A stretch of DNA of 64,000 nt. Source: Actinomyces wuliandei. GTDB taxonomy: Bacteria > Actinomycetota > Actinomycetes > Actinomycetales > Actinomycetaceae. Shown one piece after another: positions 52,431 to 61,395 of the stretch. Each line of letters begins with the position of its first letter. Position 1 is the stretch's first letter. The position numbers and the translations under genes are program-made. The stretch lies in the NCBI RefSeq assembly GCF_004010955.1, contig NZ_CP025227.1:682001-746000 (forward strand). Reading direction: 5' to 3'. A model generated the notes under the pieces. That model was given only the letters and a program-made list of their open reading frames with translations. It was not told where the DNA came from and did no database searches.

Positions 52431-52831
52431 CCTGTGGGACTCCCAGGGTCTCGTGTGCCTGGCGCATCTGCTCCGCCTCCTCCTGGGAGAACTCGAACTC
52501 CTTCTCGCTCCAGGCCCACATGTCGCTCCAGTCCCACATGGTCTGGACAAGCGGCCTGAGGCTCTCTCCGCGACGGGTCAGGCGGTAGTCCACCCTGGGC
52601 GGGGGCTCGCCGTGGTCGGTACGCTCAAGAAAGTCGTCCTCAACCAGCTCTTTTAGTTGCTTGAGCAGCGCGGAGTCCCGATATGCCGTGCAGGCAGCAC
52701 CGTAGCTGCCCACAGTGCCTGACGTCCGCCAGGGCGACGTAGAAGAGGATCTCAATCCTCCACTTCCCGCCGATAACCTTCTGACGGGACGTGATTGCAG
52801 GGCACCACGTGATCTTGGGGGCCTCTGGCAT
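52417..52831 (-). pseudogene. HxlR-family regulator, frameshifted
   Basis: Reading from ATG 52831, PEAPKITWCPAITSRQKVIG, GKWRIEILFYV and GQLRCCLHGIS give the first half of an HxlR winged helix (CP...VIGGKW...L). At about 52679-52682 the frame is lost; one additional base joins it to RDSALLKQLKELVEDDFLER, then PPRVDYRLTRRGESLRPLV to the stop. The combined length of about 138 residues equals an intact HxlR protein. It is divergent from the DsbA-like gene, a common HxlR target type. The gene ends 14 bases inside the MFS gene. Confidence 0.8.
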
Positions 52832-53063
52832 TGACCCCACCTCTTGTCGTGGGTACTGAGAGAAAGGCAGTACTAGGAAGTCGTGGCCGCGCTCGCTACG
52901 GTAGTCATGCCGCAGGACATGAGCAAGTCTGAGGCCGGTGGCCGCGTGCGTTGTCCCGTGAGGGCCGTACGGCACACGACCTGCGCTCGACTGGACACGG
53001 CCCGTACACGCGGCCGGGCGCAGGCACTCCACCGGCAGCAGGGCTACGACGAGGAGGAAGCAC

Positions 53064-53756
53064 ATGAAGGTGACCTACTGGTCCGACTACGCCTGCCCGT
53101 ACTGCTACATTGGCAGGACGCGCCTAGGCAGGGCGATTGACAGCCTCGGGCTGGCCGACGAGGTCGAGCTCGAGATGAAGTCCTTTGAGCTCTACCCTGA
53201 CGCCCCCTACGAGGTCCAGGGCGCCACGGTGGACAGGTTTGCCCGGAAGTACCGCCTCACCACCAAGGCGGCCCGACAGCGCGTCGAGGCGATCAGCAGC
53301 CTGGGACGCGCCGAGGGAATCGACTTCAACTACGCCACGACGCTCAACACCAACATGCTCGACGCCCACAGGCTGACCAAGCTCGCCCACGAGCTGGGCG
53401 TCACGGGCTTTGAGGAGCTGTGCTTCCACGCGTACTTCGTCGACAACGAAGTCATGGCCGACCACGACGTCCTGCGGCGCCTGGCGGCGGAGGCTGGCCT
53501 GCCCTCCCGGGAGGTAGAGCGGGTGCTGGCGGGCAGGGACTACGCCGACGCCGTGCGCGCCGACGAGCGCGAGGCCCACGAGATGGGTGTCGACGCCGTG
53601 CCGTACTTCGTGGTGGACGACACCTACGTCATCACTGGCAGCCGGCCCACCGAGGAGATGGCGCGCGTGCTCTACCAGGCCAGCGCCGAGAGCCTGGGCA
53701 GGCAGGACGACTCCGTCGGTGGTGCCTGTGGGCCCCAGGGGTGTGCGCTGCCATGA
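53064..53756 (+). CDS. DsbA family oxidoreductase (FrnE-like)
   Basis: A 230-residue thioredoxin-fold protein of the FrnE/DsbA group, with KVTYWSDYACPYCYIGRTRL at the start (active-site CPYC) and VDAVPYFVVDDTYVITGSRP (cis-Pro loop) near the end. No signal peptide, so cytosolic. Its C-terminus ends CGPQGCALP. ATG 53064 follows GAGGAGGAAG. Such proteins isomerise disulfides or act in thiol metabolism. The neighbouring HxlR gene may have controlled it. Confidence 0.9.
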   Translation: MKVTYWSDYACPYCYIGRTRLGRAIDSLGLADEVELEMKSFELYPDAPYEVQGATVDRFARKYRLTTKAARQRVEAISSLGRAEGIDFNYATTLNTNMLDAHRLTKLAHELGVTGFEELCFHAYFVDNEVMADHDVLRRLAAEAGLPSREVERVLAGRDYADAVRADEREAHEMGVDAVPYFVVDDTYVITGSRPTEEMARVLYQASAESLGRQDDSVGGACGPQGCALP

Positions 53757-53843
53757 GCGTGAGGGTCCACCCGCTGCAGGTACAGGGTGTGACCGTCGGT
53801 GCCGCCGTGGTCGCGATATGCCCAGCTGGGACCTGCGGCCTGG

Positions 53844-53859
53844 AATTGTCAGGACAAAT
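53844..53859. promoter_or_regulatory. IolR-like operator, site 8
   Basis: AATTGTCAGGACAAAT is an inverted repeat that reads TGTCCTGACA on the minus strand, a full motif match. It lies 168 bases upstream of the zinc alcohol dehydrogenase. Confidence 0.6.
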
Positions 53860-53946
53860 GACGTAGGCTGGGTGCACGCGGCGAAAGCCGGGACGCGGGT
53901 GCGGTGGGGCGAGTGTGCCCCGAGGCGCTTCTGAGCGTTCCTGGGC

Positions 53947-53973
53947 GCCCCGGGTTGGCTCTGAGCCCGGGGC
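53947..53973 (+). terminator. hairpin between DsbA-like gene and alcohol dehydrogenase
   Basis: Eight-base arms GCCCCGGG (53947-53954) and CCCGGGGC (53966-53973), extendable by two weaker pairs, eleven-base loop. It lies between the IolR-like site and the dehydrogenase start. Confidence 0.5.
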
Positions 53974-54027
53974 TCTGCTGACAGTTTGTCGTCGCTCCGA
54001 GTGTCCACTCCTGAGAGGTAACCAGCA

Positions 54028-55230
54028 ATGACCACCACGACGCGCAACGACGCCGTCCTGACTCCTGACGCCGTTCCAGGTGCCGCCCCCGATGCTGTGC
54101 CTGACACGATTCCTGAGGTGATGCAGGCGGCGGTGCTGCGTGACCCTGGGGCAGGTCTGCGCGTCGAGACGCTGCGTACCCCCCGCCCCAAGGCGGGTGA
54201 GGTCCTTGTCAAGGTCGCTGCCTGCGGGTTGTGCCACTCCGACCTCCACGTCATGGGGGGAGCGATCTCCTTCCCGCTGCCCGCGGTCCTGGGGCACGAG
54301 GTGTCCGGGACGGTCGTTGAGCTGGGGCCGGGCACCGAGCACACCGGGCTGGAGGTCGGCCAGCGGGTCGCGGGCGGCTTCCTCATGCCCTGCGGCCAGT
54401 GCGAGGCCTGTGCCGCTGGCCGTGACGAGCTGTGCGGACCCTTCTTCGAGCTCAACCGTCTCAGGGGTGTGCTCTACGACGGCACCACCCGTCTGGCTAC
54501 GCCCGACGGCGAGCCGGTGGCGATGTACTCCATGGGTGGCCTGGCCCAGTACTGCGTCATCCCTGCCACGTCTGTGGCCCCGGTGCCCGCCGAGATCGAC
54601 GTGGTCCCAGCGGCGATCCTCGGCTGCGCGGCGCTGACCGCCTACGGCGCGGTGCGCCGTGGCGCGGACCTGCGCTACGGGGAGACCGTGGCCGTCGTGG
54701 CCACAGGGGGAGTGGGCACCAACATCGTCCAGGTGGCCCGGGCCATGGGCGCCAGCCAGGTTGTCGCCATCGACGTCTCTGACGACAAGCTCGCCCCCAT
54801 GCCCGGCTACGGGGCCACTGCTGTGGTCAACTCCGTCACCCAGGACGCTCGTGAGGAGGTCTTCCGGCTGACCGGGGGCAAGGGGGTGGACGTGTCCTTC
54901 GAGGCCCTGGGTATCCCGGCGACGTGGGCCACTGCCCTGGACGTGCTGGCTGACGGTGGTCGCATGGTCCCGATCGGCCTGGGGGCGGGGGTGCAGACCG
55001 CTGGCGTGGAGATCAACCGGACTGTGCGCCGGTCCCAGTCGATCCTGGGCTCCTACGGGGCGCGGACCCGCCAGGACCTGCCTGCTGTGGTGGACCTGGC
55101 TGCCAGGGGTGTCATCAACTACAAGGACGTGGTCTCCCGCCGCTTCCCGCTGGAGCAGGCGGGGGCTGGCTACGAGGCGCTCCACAACCGGGAGGTCCAG
55201 GGGCGCGCTGTGGTCGACATGTCCCTGTAG
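54028..55230 (+). CDS. zinc-dependent alcohol dehydrogenase
   Basis: A 400-residue medium-chain dehydrogenase. Zinc ligands: AACGLCHSDLHVMGG (catalytic Cys), LGHEVSGTVVE (His-Glu), and PCGQCEACAAGRDELCGPFF (structural Cys4). The nucleotide site is VAVVATGGVGTNIVQVARAM. An unusual N-terminal extension of about 35 residues rich in Ala, Pro, Asp and Thr precedes the domain. ATG 54028 follows GAGAGGTAA. An IolR-like site upstream suggests it belongs to the inositol response, perhaps handling a polyol or an aldehyde end-product. Confidence 0.9.
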   Translation: MTTTTRNDAVLTPDAVPGAAPDAVPDTIPEVMQAAVLRDPGAGLRVETLRTPRPKAGEVLVKVAACGLCHSDLHVMGGAISFPLPAVLGHEVSGTVVELGPGTEHTGLEVGQRVAGGFLMPCGQCEACAAGRDELCGPFFELNRLRGVLYDGTTRLATPDGEPVAMYSMGGLAQYCVIPATSVAPVPAEIDVVPAAILGCAALTAYGAVRRGADLRYGETVAVVATGGVGTNIVQVARAMGASQVVAIDVSDDKLAPMPGYGATAVVNSVTQDAREEVFRLTGGKGVDVSFEALGIPATWATALDVLADGGRMVPIGLGAGVQTAGVEINRTVRRSQSILGSYGARTRQDLPAVVDLAARGVINYKDVVSRRFPLEQAGAGYEALHNREVQGRAVVDMSL

Positions 55231-55254
55231 CAGGTCTGGCACGCTCGCAGCGCT

Positions 55255-55296
55255 GGCTGCGCGGGCTTCGTCGGCCGCGCAGCCTCACGTGAGGCT
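55255..55296. terminator. double palindrome between convergent genes
   Basis: Ten-base arms GGCTGCGCGG (55255-55264) and CCGCGCAGCC (55275-55284), overlapped by a second perfect palindrome AGCCTCACGTGAGGCT (55281-55296). It serves the convergent dehydrogenase and small membrane genes. Confidence 0.7.
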
Positions 55297-55307
55297 GATC
55301 AGGCGCC

Positions 55308-55589
55308 TCAGCGGGACAGGGTGCTGACTCCGGTGTAGACGCAGGATCCAGCAGCCACGACACCCAGCAGGGCGGCAGCGAACATGACTGCGGGCACGCC
55401 GGTCACGGCACCGATGGTGGCCATGGTGGCGATGCCCAGCATGACGGCGACCATGGCCACCAGGAAGGTGGTGCGGTCCAGCTCGGCGTGCCGGCTCTGC
55501 TGCTGTGCCTGCGTGGCCTGGGTGCCCACGTGCTGCGCGGCGGTCGTGGCAGTGGTGGTCTCGGCGGTCGTCTCGACAGTAGCGGTCAT
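55308..55589 (-). CDS. small membrane protein (93 residues)
   Basis: A protein with a Thr/Ala/Gln-rich N-terminal half (TATVETTAETTTATTAAQHV) and two hydrophobic segments (TFLVAMVAVMLGIATMATIG; AVMFAAALLGVVAAGSCVYT). ATG 55589 follows GGAGAGG. The large frame covering this region on the same strand is an antisense artefact over guaA, but this part has a good ribosome site and a membrane-protein pattern. Function unknown. Confidence 0.7.
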   Translation of the reverse strand: MTATVETTAETTTATTAAQHVGTQATQAQQQSRHAELDRTTFLVAMVAVMLGIATMATIGAVTGVPAVMFAAALLGVVAAGSCVYTGVSTLSR

Positions 55590-55988
55590 GGTGGGTTCCT
55601 CTCCGTGGTTGGTGCCCGGGCCTGCGATGACCTCTGTGGCCCCGGGGATCGTGAGGGGTGCCATGCAGGTCCACCTGACCTTGTGGGTCGTGCGTCCCTG
55701 CACGACCCTGTGCAGCCGGTAGCCCGGCTGGCCGGTCCAGGCCAGGCGTGCGGCCCGGACCGGCTGAGTGGCTTGCGCCGGAAGGAACACTACGGACCTG
55801 TGCCCCCGTATGTCCAGACAAACGAGGGTGAGGTGCGTTGCGTCGCCGAGGCGTGGGACGCACGCCTGTGACGAAGCGCAGGAGCGTCGGGGACGTGCTG
55901 GGAGGTACGGGAGTGCATAGGAGGGACACGGCTTGCGGGCAGGTGCCGGAGTGCGGGCAGGTGCCAGGGCGCAGACGGGTATGCTGCT
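55590..55988. other. divergent intergenic region before guaA
   Basis: No gene is seen. It holds one IolR-like sequence (55809-55822) and presumably the promoters of guaA and the small membrane gene. A short repeat of GTGCGGGCAGGTGCC type lies near 55930-55970. Confidence 0.4.
55809..55822. promoter_or_regulatory. IolR-like sequence, site 9 (weak)
   Basis: TATGTCCAGACAAA keeps the TGTC-nn-GACA symmetry and matches nine of ten motif positions. It lies before guaA, which has no obvious link to inositol, so it may be chance. Confidence 0.3.
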
Positions 55989-57659
55989 GTGGTGACGACA
56001 CCTCAGAACAGCCTCGGGGCAGGTACCGCCACCAGTGCCGCTGCCAGTGCCACTGAACCGTCCTCCCCCTCCGTGCCCGCAGAAGGTGCTGGGACTGGCG
56101 CTGTCGGCCCCGTGCTCGTGGTGGACTTCGGTGCCCAGTACGCCCAGCTGATTGCCCGCCGGGTGCGTGAGGCCTCGGTCTACTCCGAGATCGTGCCCCA
56201 CACCATGCCTGCGGAGGAGGTGCTGGCCCGGCGGCCTGCCGCTGTCATCCTCTCCGGAGGGCCGTCCTCGGTCTACGCACCCGGGGCTCCCGGCCTTGAC
56301 GCTGCTGTCCTGGAGGCGGGGGTGCCGGTCCTGGGGATCTGCTACGGTTTCCAGGTCATGGCCCAGGCCCTGGGGGGGCAGGTGGGGCGTACCGGCACGC
56401 GCGAGTACGGGCGCACCACAGCGCGCGTGGAGCCTGGCAGCCGCCTGTTTGCCGGGACCCCTGCCGAGCAGGTGGTGTGGATGAGCCACGGCGACGCTGT
56501 GCAGGCCGCCCCCGCCGGGTTCCTCGTCACCGCCTCCACCGACCAGACCCCGGTGGCCGCCTTTGAGGATGTCCAGCGCCGCCTCTACGGGGTCCAGTGG
56601 CACCCGGAGGTGCTTCACACCGAGCACGGCCAGGCGGTGCTGGAGCGCTTCCTTCACGAGGAGGCCGGGATTCCCGCCACCTGGACGCCCGGCAGCATTA
56701 TCGACGAGCAGGTCGAGCGTATCCGTGCCCAGGTGGGTGAGGGCCACGTCATCTGCGGGCTGAGCGGAGGCGTGGACTCCTCGGTGGCTGCGGCCCTGGT
56801 TCACCGGGCGGTGGGGGACCGGCTGACCTGCATCTTCGTGGACCACGGGCTGCTGCGCTCCGGTGAGCGTGAGCAGGTGGAGAGGGACTACGCGCAGGAT
56901 ATGGGTGTCCGCGTCGTCACCGTGGACGAGACGCAGCGCTTCCTGACCGCCCTGACCGGGGTGAGCGAGCCGGAGGCCAAGCGCAAGATCATCGGCCGGG
57001 AGTTCATCCGCTCCTTCGAGGCGGCCCAGCGCCGCGTGGTGGAGGAGGTTGGTGCCGCAGGCGGGCAGATCCGCTTCCTGGTGCAGGGCACTCTCTACCC
57101 CGACGTCGTGGAGTCTGGCGGCGGTGAGGGTGCGGCCAGTATCAAGAGCCACCACAACGTGGGCGGGCTGCCTGAGGACCTGGACTTCGAGCTGGTCGAG
57201 CCGCTGCGCACGCTGTTCAAGGACGAGGTCCGTGCCGTGGGCCGCGAGCTGGGGGTGCCCGAGCGGATCGTGGCCCGCCAGCCCTTCCCCGGTCCGGGTC
57301 TGGGCATCCGGGTCATCGGGGAGGTGACGGCAGAGAGGCTGCGTGTCCTGCGCGCGGCTGACGCCATTGCTCGGGAGGAGCTGAGCGCGGCGGGCCTGGA
57401 TCCCGAGATCTGGCAGTGCCCGGTGGTGCTGCTGGCCGAGGTGCGTAGCGTGGGCGTCCAGGGAGACGGACGTACCTACGGCCATCCTGTCGTGCTGCGG
57501 CCGGTCAGCAGCGAGGACGCGATGACCGCTGACTGGACCCGGCTGCCCTACGACGTCCTGGCGCGCATCTCCAACCGGATCACCAACTCGGTCCCTGAGG
57601 TCAACCGGGTGGTGCTGGACGTCACCAGCAAGCCCCCGGGCACTATCGAGTGGGAGTGA
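55989..57659 (+). CDS. guaA: GMP synthase (glutamine-hydrolysing)
   Basis: A 556-residue enzyme that aminates XMP to GMP. The N-terminal glutamine amidotransferase domain has [17 protein letters not shown] (catalytic Cys) and [15 protein letters not shown] (His-Glu). The ATP-pyrophosphatase domain has [20 protein letters not shown], and the C-terminal dimerisation domain ends PPGTIEWE. It carries a low-complexity N-terminal extension of about 35 residues. The start is GTG 55989 or GTG 55992. Confidence 0.97.
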   Translation: MVTTPQNSLGAGTATSAAASATEPSSPSVPAEGAGTGAVGPVLVVDFGAQYAQLIARRVREASVYSEIVPHTMPAEEVLARRPAAVILSGGPSSVYAPGAPGLDAAVLEAGVPVLGICYGFQVMAQALGGQVGRTGTREYGRTTARVEPGSRLFAGTPAEQVVWMSHGDAVQAAPAGFLVTASTDQTPVAAFEDVQRRLYGVQWHPEVLHTEHGQAVLERFLHEEAGIPATWTPGSIIDEQVERIRAQVGEGHVICGLSGGVDSSVAAALVHRAVGDRLTCIFVDHGLLRSGEREQVERDYAQDMGVRVVTVDETQRFLTALTGVSEPEAKRKIIGREFIRSFEAAQRRVVEEVGAAGGQIRFLVQGTLYPDVVESGGGEGAASIKSHHNVGGLPEDLDFELVEPLRTLFKDEVRAVGRELGVPERIVARQPFPGPGLGIRVIGEVTAERLRVLRAADAIAREELSAAGLDPEIWQCPVVLLAEVRSVGVQGDGRTYGHPVVLRPVSSEDAMTADWTRLPYDVLARISNRITNSVPEVNRVVLDVTSKPPGTIEWE

Positions 57660-57711
57660 GTCTCGGGGCGTGTGCCTGGTGCGTAGCGGCGGAGTGCCCA
57701 CGCGCACGGCC

Positions 57712-58404
57712 CTACGCGGCGATCCTGAACAGCCTGCAACCGAGCCAGGCCAGGGCGAGCGGAAGGAACACGGCCACGACATCGCCAGCCAGGACCGCGA
57801 CCGGGCCCAGCGGTGCCAGCGCGTAGACCCTGAAGAAGATGACGTGGGCCAGGATGCCTGCCCCGAGTGTCACTGCCAGGCCCGCGCGCGACATGACGTG
57901 CCCTCTGAGGCACAGGACGATCATCCACACCGTGCCGGGAATGAAGAGGAGGGTGCCCGTAACCACGCCGGGGTTCTGGGACGGGTCGAAGCCTCCGGTG
58001 ATGTGCGTGATCCCGTTGAACAGCATGAACCCAAACAGGGAGAACCCGATGACAGGGTTTCTTCGTGCCAGGAGGGCGGCGAGAGGGGCCACGAACCACG
58101 CGAGGAGAATGTTGACCACGGGGAAGTGGGCCGCAGGGAGGTTCGTCAGGTCGAAGGGGAGCACCCCGCTTGTGGTGACGAAGCGCACTAGGTCGTACTG
58201 ACCGTCGGTGATGTGGAAGGAGTACTCCTCGAACTGGTGGGCCGTATAGGTGACTACCGGGAACCAGGCGAACCATGCCGGGTCCCTCCACCGGCTGATG
58301 CTGGTGGAGCTGCGCAGCACGTTAGTGCCAAACATAAGAACCAGCACCGTGAGACAGATGCCCAGCCCCATCCAGGGCCAGGAGTACCAGAACTGGGTCG
58401 CCAT
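57712..58404 (-). CDS. HXXEE domain membrane protein
   Basis: A 230-residue protein with about six hydrophobic segments. FPVVTYTAHQFEEYSFHITD contains the family motif H-x-x-E-E, and FMLFNGITHITGGFDPS follows. ATG 58404 after AAAGG. It is divergent from the TetR-family gene, which may control it, and convergent with guaA. Function unknown. Confidence 0.8.
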   Translation of the reverse strand: MATQFWYSWPWMGLGICLTVLVLMFGTNVLRSSTSISRWRDPAWFAWFPVVTYTAHQFEEYSFHITDGQYDLVRFVTTSGVLPFDLTNLPAAHFPVVNILLAWFVAPLAALLARRNPVIGFSLFGFMLFNGITHITGGFDPSQNPGVVTGTLLFIPGTVWMIVLCLRGHVMSRAGLAVTLGAGILAHVIFFRVYALAPLGPVAVLAGDVVAVFLPLALAWLGCRLFRIAA

Positions 58405-58690
58405 TGGAACCTGCCTTTCTCGTGAGCCGCGGTGTTCTCTGACCGCTTCCCGGGCTTTTTCGGCCTCCGGGTTCTTGGAGGCGACTTGACCCTAGCGCCT
58501 GCGCTGCTGAGGCTAAATGGAAGGTTGCGGCCGGTTCTTCCGGTTCCTCGTACGGCGTCATCGGCTGTGGTGGTTCCTGCCTGCTGGGGAGGGGAGCCGG
58601 GGCTGGCTGCTGGCGGCGGGTCTGCGTGGTCCTGCTACTGGTAGCCTGGCCTGTCCATATGGCCTCAGGCAGGCACAGGGGGTGTGGGAC

Positions 58691-59272
58691 GTGGCGCGAC
58701 CGAGGGCGGACCTGGGTGAGGACTCTGCGAGGAACCGGATCAAGGACGCGTTCTGGGGAATTCTGTCGCAGTGCCCGTACGCTGACGTGACGATCAAGCG
58801 TCTTGCCCGCGAGGCTCGGGTCAATCACAAGACGATCTACTACCACTACGCAAACGTGGACGACCTGGCCGAGCAATTGTTCCGCGAGAACCAGGCTGAG
58901 GCCGATGTCTCCCTGCTGGTTGGGCGGCTCATCCTGGGTGAGGAGGTGTCGGGGCTCCTTTCCAGCCCGCAGGTCCGGGCCTCGTTGCGTCGGGGGTGGC
59001 TCTACGCCAGAGGTGACTCCCCGTATCTGTTGAGCATCTTCAGGAAGCATGTCATGCGAGCCTGGCTGGAGTACGCGGGTGTCTCGCGCGAGGAGCTGTC
59101 GGAGGAGGAGCTGTTCGACATCGACTTTGTTGTGCACGGACTGACGGCCTCGATCGGCGACTCGCTCGCGTCCGGGAGAACTGAGGCGCTGGCCGGGCTG
59201 GCGCATCGTGAGCTCGGGAGGGCTGTGCGCGCGGTGATGCGCCGAGCCCTCGTCGAGCGGCACGACCAGTAG
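58691..59272 (+). CDS. TetR/AcrR family regulator
   Basis: A 193-residue regulator. The helix-turn-helix is SARNRIKDAFWGILSQCPYA followed by DVTIKRLAREARVNHKTIYY. The ligand domain is all-helical. I place the start at GTG 58691 (AGGGGG nine bases upstream); the longer frame from 58517 adds 58 residues unlike the family. Divergent from the HXXEE membrane protein gene, so a local repressor is likely. Confidence 0.88.
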   Translation: MARPRADLGEDSARNRIKDAFWGILSQCPYADVTIKRLAREARVNHKTIYYHYANVDDLAEQLFRENQAEADVSLLVGRLILGEEVSGLLSSPQVRASLRRGWLYARGDSPYLLSIFRKHVMRAWLEYAGVSREELSEEELFDIDFVVHGLTASIGDSLASGRTEALAGLAHRELGRAVRAVMRRALVERHDQ

Positions 59273-59411
59273 GCTCACGCCTCATGGGACGTGGTGCCGA
59301 CGCCCCGCTGGGGACGCTGGTAGCAGACGCTGGCCGGGGCGGTGCTGGTAGTGAGGTTGGGATGGTCGGGGAGGTTGCGCGCGCTCGGCTGCCGTGTGAG
59401 ACGATCCCGAG

Positions 59412-60245
59412 ATGCTGAACCGATACGCCACCGGCCTGACCCTGCGTCGCAGGGCGGAGGTCGCCGCGCTGTACCACCGTGCCTTCCCGCCCAGCGAGAG
59501 GGTCCCCCTACCGCTGCTGTGCCTGGCTTCCCTGCGCCGCGGCGTGGACCTGGAGGTCTATGAGGAGGGCAGCGCGCTCGCCGGAGACTGTGCGTCGGCT
59601 GGAAGCGGTCCCTCGGCCGGGGGCGGGCGTGACGCGCGTGCCAAGGGTGGTGCCTCCTGGGAGGGTGCTGGCTGCCATGGCCCTGGCCGTGGCTCGTGCA
59701 GCGGCCTTGTCGGCTTCACCTACACCGTCCAGACGCCGGAGGTCTTCTTCCTGCTGTTCCTGGCCGTTGACGACGCCCACCAGGGACGCGGCTACGGCTC
59801 GCAGATCCTGGGTGACGTGTTGGAGCGGGCCGGGAGGCGTCCTGTGGTCCTGGAGATCGAGCCGCTGGACCCCAGCGCGAGCAATATCGACCAGCGGTAC
59901 CGGCGGCTGGCCTTCTACCGGCGCCACGGGCTGGAGCTGACCGGCTACGACGTCCTGGAGGGCGGCGAGCGCTACACCGTGCTCTCCAGCACCCTGCCGC
60001 TCCACGTCCCCGCCCTGGGCCGGGCGCTGCGCCGCCTGGTGCCCAGCCCCCTGGGCCTGCCAGGCCTGGAGCGCACCAGGTTCTGGCCAGAACGGGATAC
60101 CTGGCCGCAAGCGGCCTGCCCTGCCGCGTGGCCAGCTGGTTCCGTCAGTGCCCGGGGGTCGGTCGAGGCTGCGGGCGCGGAGAGCACCGCAGATTCTGCT
60201 GGTGCCGCTGCGTCGGCAGGTGCGGTGGAGAGGCCGCGTCCATGA
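59412..60245 (+). CDS. GNAT family N-acetyltransferase
   Basis: A 277-residue protein with a GNAT fold. LFLAVDDAHQGRGYGSQILG is the acetyl-CoA binding motif A, and YRRLAFYRRHGLELTGYDVL is motif B. A Gly/Ser/Ala-rich insertion of about 40 residues (about 55-95) interrupts the N-terminal part of the domain and a low-complexity tail extends the C-terminus. The stop overlaps the next start as ATGA, so it is coupled to the alpha/beta hydrolase. Substrate unknown. Confidence 0.85.
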   Translation: MLNRYATGLTLRRRAEVAALYHRAFPPSERVPLPLLCLASLRRGVDLEVYEEGSALAGDCASAGSGPSAGGGRDARAKGGASWEGAGCHGPGRGSCSGLVGFTYTVQTPEVFFLLFLAVDDAHQGRGYGSQILGDVLERAGRRPVVLEIEPLDPSASNIDQRYRRLAFYRRHGLELTGYDVLEGGERYTVLSSTLPLHVPALGRALRRLVPSPLGLPGLERTRFWPERDTWPQAACPAAWPAGSVSARGSVEAAGAESTADSAGAAASAGAVERPRP

Positions 60246-61033
60246 CGCGGTCGGCACGGGGGACAAAGGGCTACAGCTCGAGGCCGCTTGCCTTGACCGT
60301 GGCGGGCCAGCGCGTGGGTGGACTGGCCTACGTGCCGGGCTCTGCGACCGCTGCCAGCCCGGCGCCCCTGGTGGTGTGCTGCCACGGCATGGACGGCTCT
60401 CACCTGCGGGTGGCGCCGCTGGCCCAGCGCCTGGCGGCCCAGGGCGCGGTGGCGGTGTGCTTTGATTTCCGCGGCGGCGGGGGAGCGGCCAGCCAGGGGA
60501 AGGCTGAGGACATGTCCGTTCTCACCGAGCTGGCTGACCTGGAGGGGGTCCTGGCTCAGGTCGGCCGGTGGGACGTTGTTGATGCCACGCGCGTGGCGCT
60601 GTTCGGGGTGAGCCTGGGTGGGGCAGTGGCCGCGCTGGCGGCGGCCCGGCACCCCTCACAGGTGTCCGCGCTGGCCTTGTGGTACCCCGCGCTGGGCCTG
60701 GCGGAGGACCTGCGCTCGCGGTTCCCGACCTTGGCGGCGGTGCCGCAGCGCTACGAGCACCGAGGTACTCTCCTGGGGCGCGCCTACGCGGCCGACGCCT
60801 GGGACCTGGATGTCTACGCCGAGGTCGCCGCCTACCGGGGGCCGGTGCTCATCATCCACGGAGACCAGGACCGCTCTGTCCCTCTGACCTCCTCCCAGCG
60901 GGCGGTGCGCGCCTTCCCCGACGCCCAGTTGGTCACCGTGCCCGGGGCTGGACACGGCTTCGCCGACGAGCGGTGGGAGCGGGCGGTGGGGCACACTGTT
61001 GAGTTCCTGCGGTGGAACGCGGTCCTGGACTAA
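60242..61033 (+). CDS. alpha/beta hydrolase
   Basis: A 263-residue serine hydrolase. The nucleophile is in RVALFGVSLGGAVAALAAAR, the acid in VLIIHGDQDRSVPLTSSQ, and the His in TVPGAGHGFADERW. VVCCHGMDGSHLRVAPLAQ is the oxyanion-hole region. It lacks a signal peptide. ATG 60242 overlaps the acetyltransferase stop; the longer frame from 60128 is not needed. Resembles small esterases and dienelactone hydrolase-like enzymes. Confidence 0.88.
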   Translation: MTRSARGTKGYSSRPLALTVAGQRVGGLAYVPGSATAASPAPLVVCCHGMDGSHLRVAPLAQRLAAQGAVAVCFDFRGGGGAASQGKAEDMSVLTELADLEGVLAQVGRWDVVDATRVALFGVSLGGAVAALAAARHPSQVSALALWYPALGLAEDLRSRFPTLAAVPQRYEHRGTLLGRAYAADAWDLDVYAEVAAYRGPVLIIHGDQDRSVPLTSSQRAVRAFPDAQLVTVPGAGHGFADERWERAVGHTVEFLRWNAVLD

Positions 61034-61293
61034 CGCGGTCCTGGCCCCCTGAGCCGTGCCTGGGCGCTAGGCCTTGTCCCCCGTCATGAGTCTGGGAGCC
61101 CTGCTGCCCGGCCCTGCTGTCAGTAAGCCGGGGCTCTGTCGCGTGGCCGTGGCCCATCGGCAGTGGCCTGAGGCTTCGCCACCCGTACGGCAGGCTTGGC
61201 TGAACGACTGATCTAAGCGTCTGATCGGCGGGATAGGGTGGTTATCCGATCGACGGAGGCCTCATACTTTCGACGGTAAGACCGGCATCTCTG

Positions 61294-61322
61294 TTGACTG
61301 GAAGCGTTCATGGATGTAACAT
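61294..61322 (+). promoter_or_regulatory. sigma70-like promoter
   Basis: TTGACT (61294-61299) and TAACAT (61317-61322) are separated by exactly 17 bases in an AT-richer stretch. It lies about 50 bases before the mini-frame and 75 before the secreted-protein gene. Confidence 0.6.
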
Positions 61323-61370
61323 ATACATTGCGTGCATTGTCGTATTGCGAGCGTACACAGGAGTTGCATC

Positions 61371-61391
61371 ATGAGCCCTAAAAGAGCCTAG
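61371..61391 (+). CDS. six-codon leader frame (MSPKRA)
   Basis: ATG 61371 is preceded by AGGAG at good spacing, while the ATG of the secreted-protein gene (61396) has none. The mini-frame ends TAG five bases before that gene, so ribosomes could be handed on. It could equally mark a frameshift in the true start of the gene. Confidence 0.35.
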   Translation: MSPKRA

Positions 61392-61395
61392 CGCA

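Noticed and set aside
55308..57782. An 824-residue minus-strand open frame opposite guaA
   Set aside because: It is antisense to the well-conserved GMP synthase and has no domain pattern. Only its last 93 codons, which have their own ribosome site, were kept as a small membrane protein.
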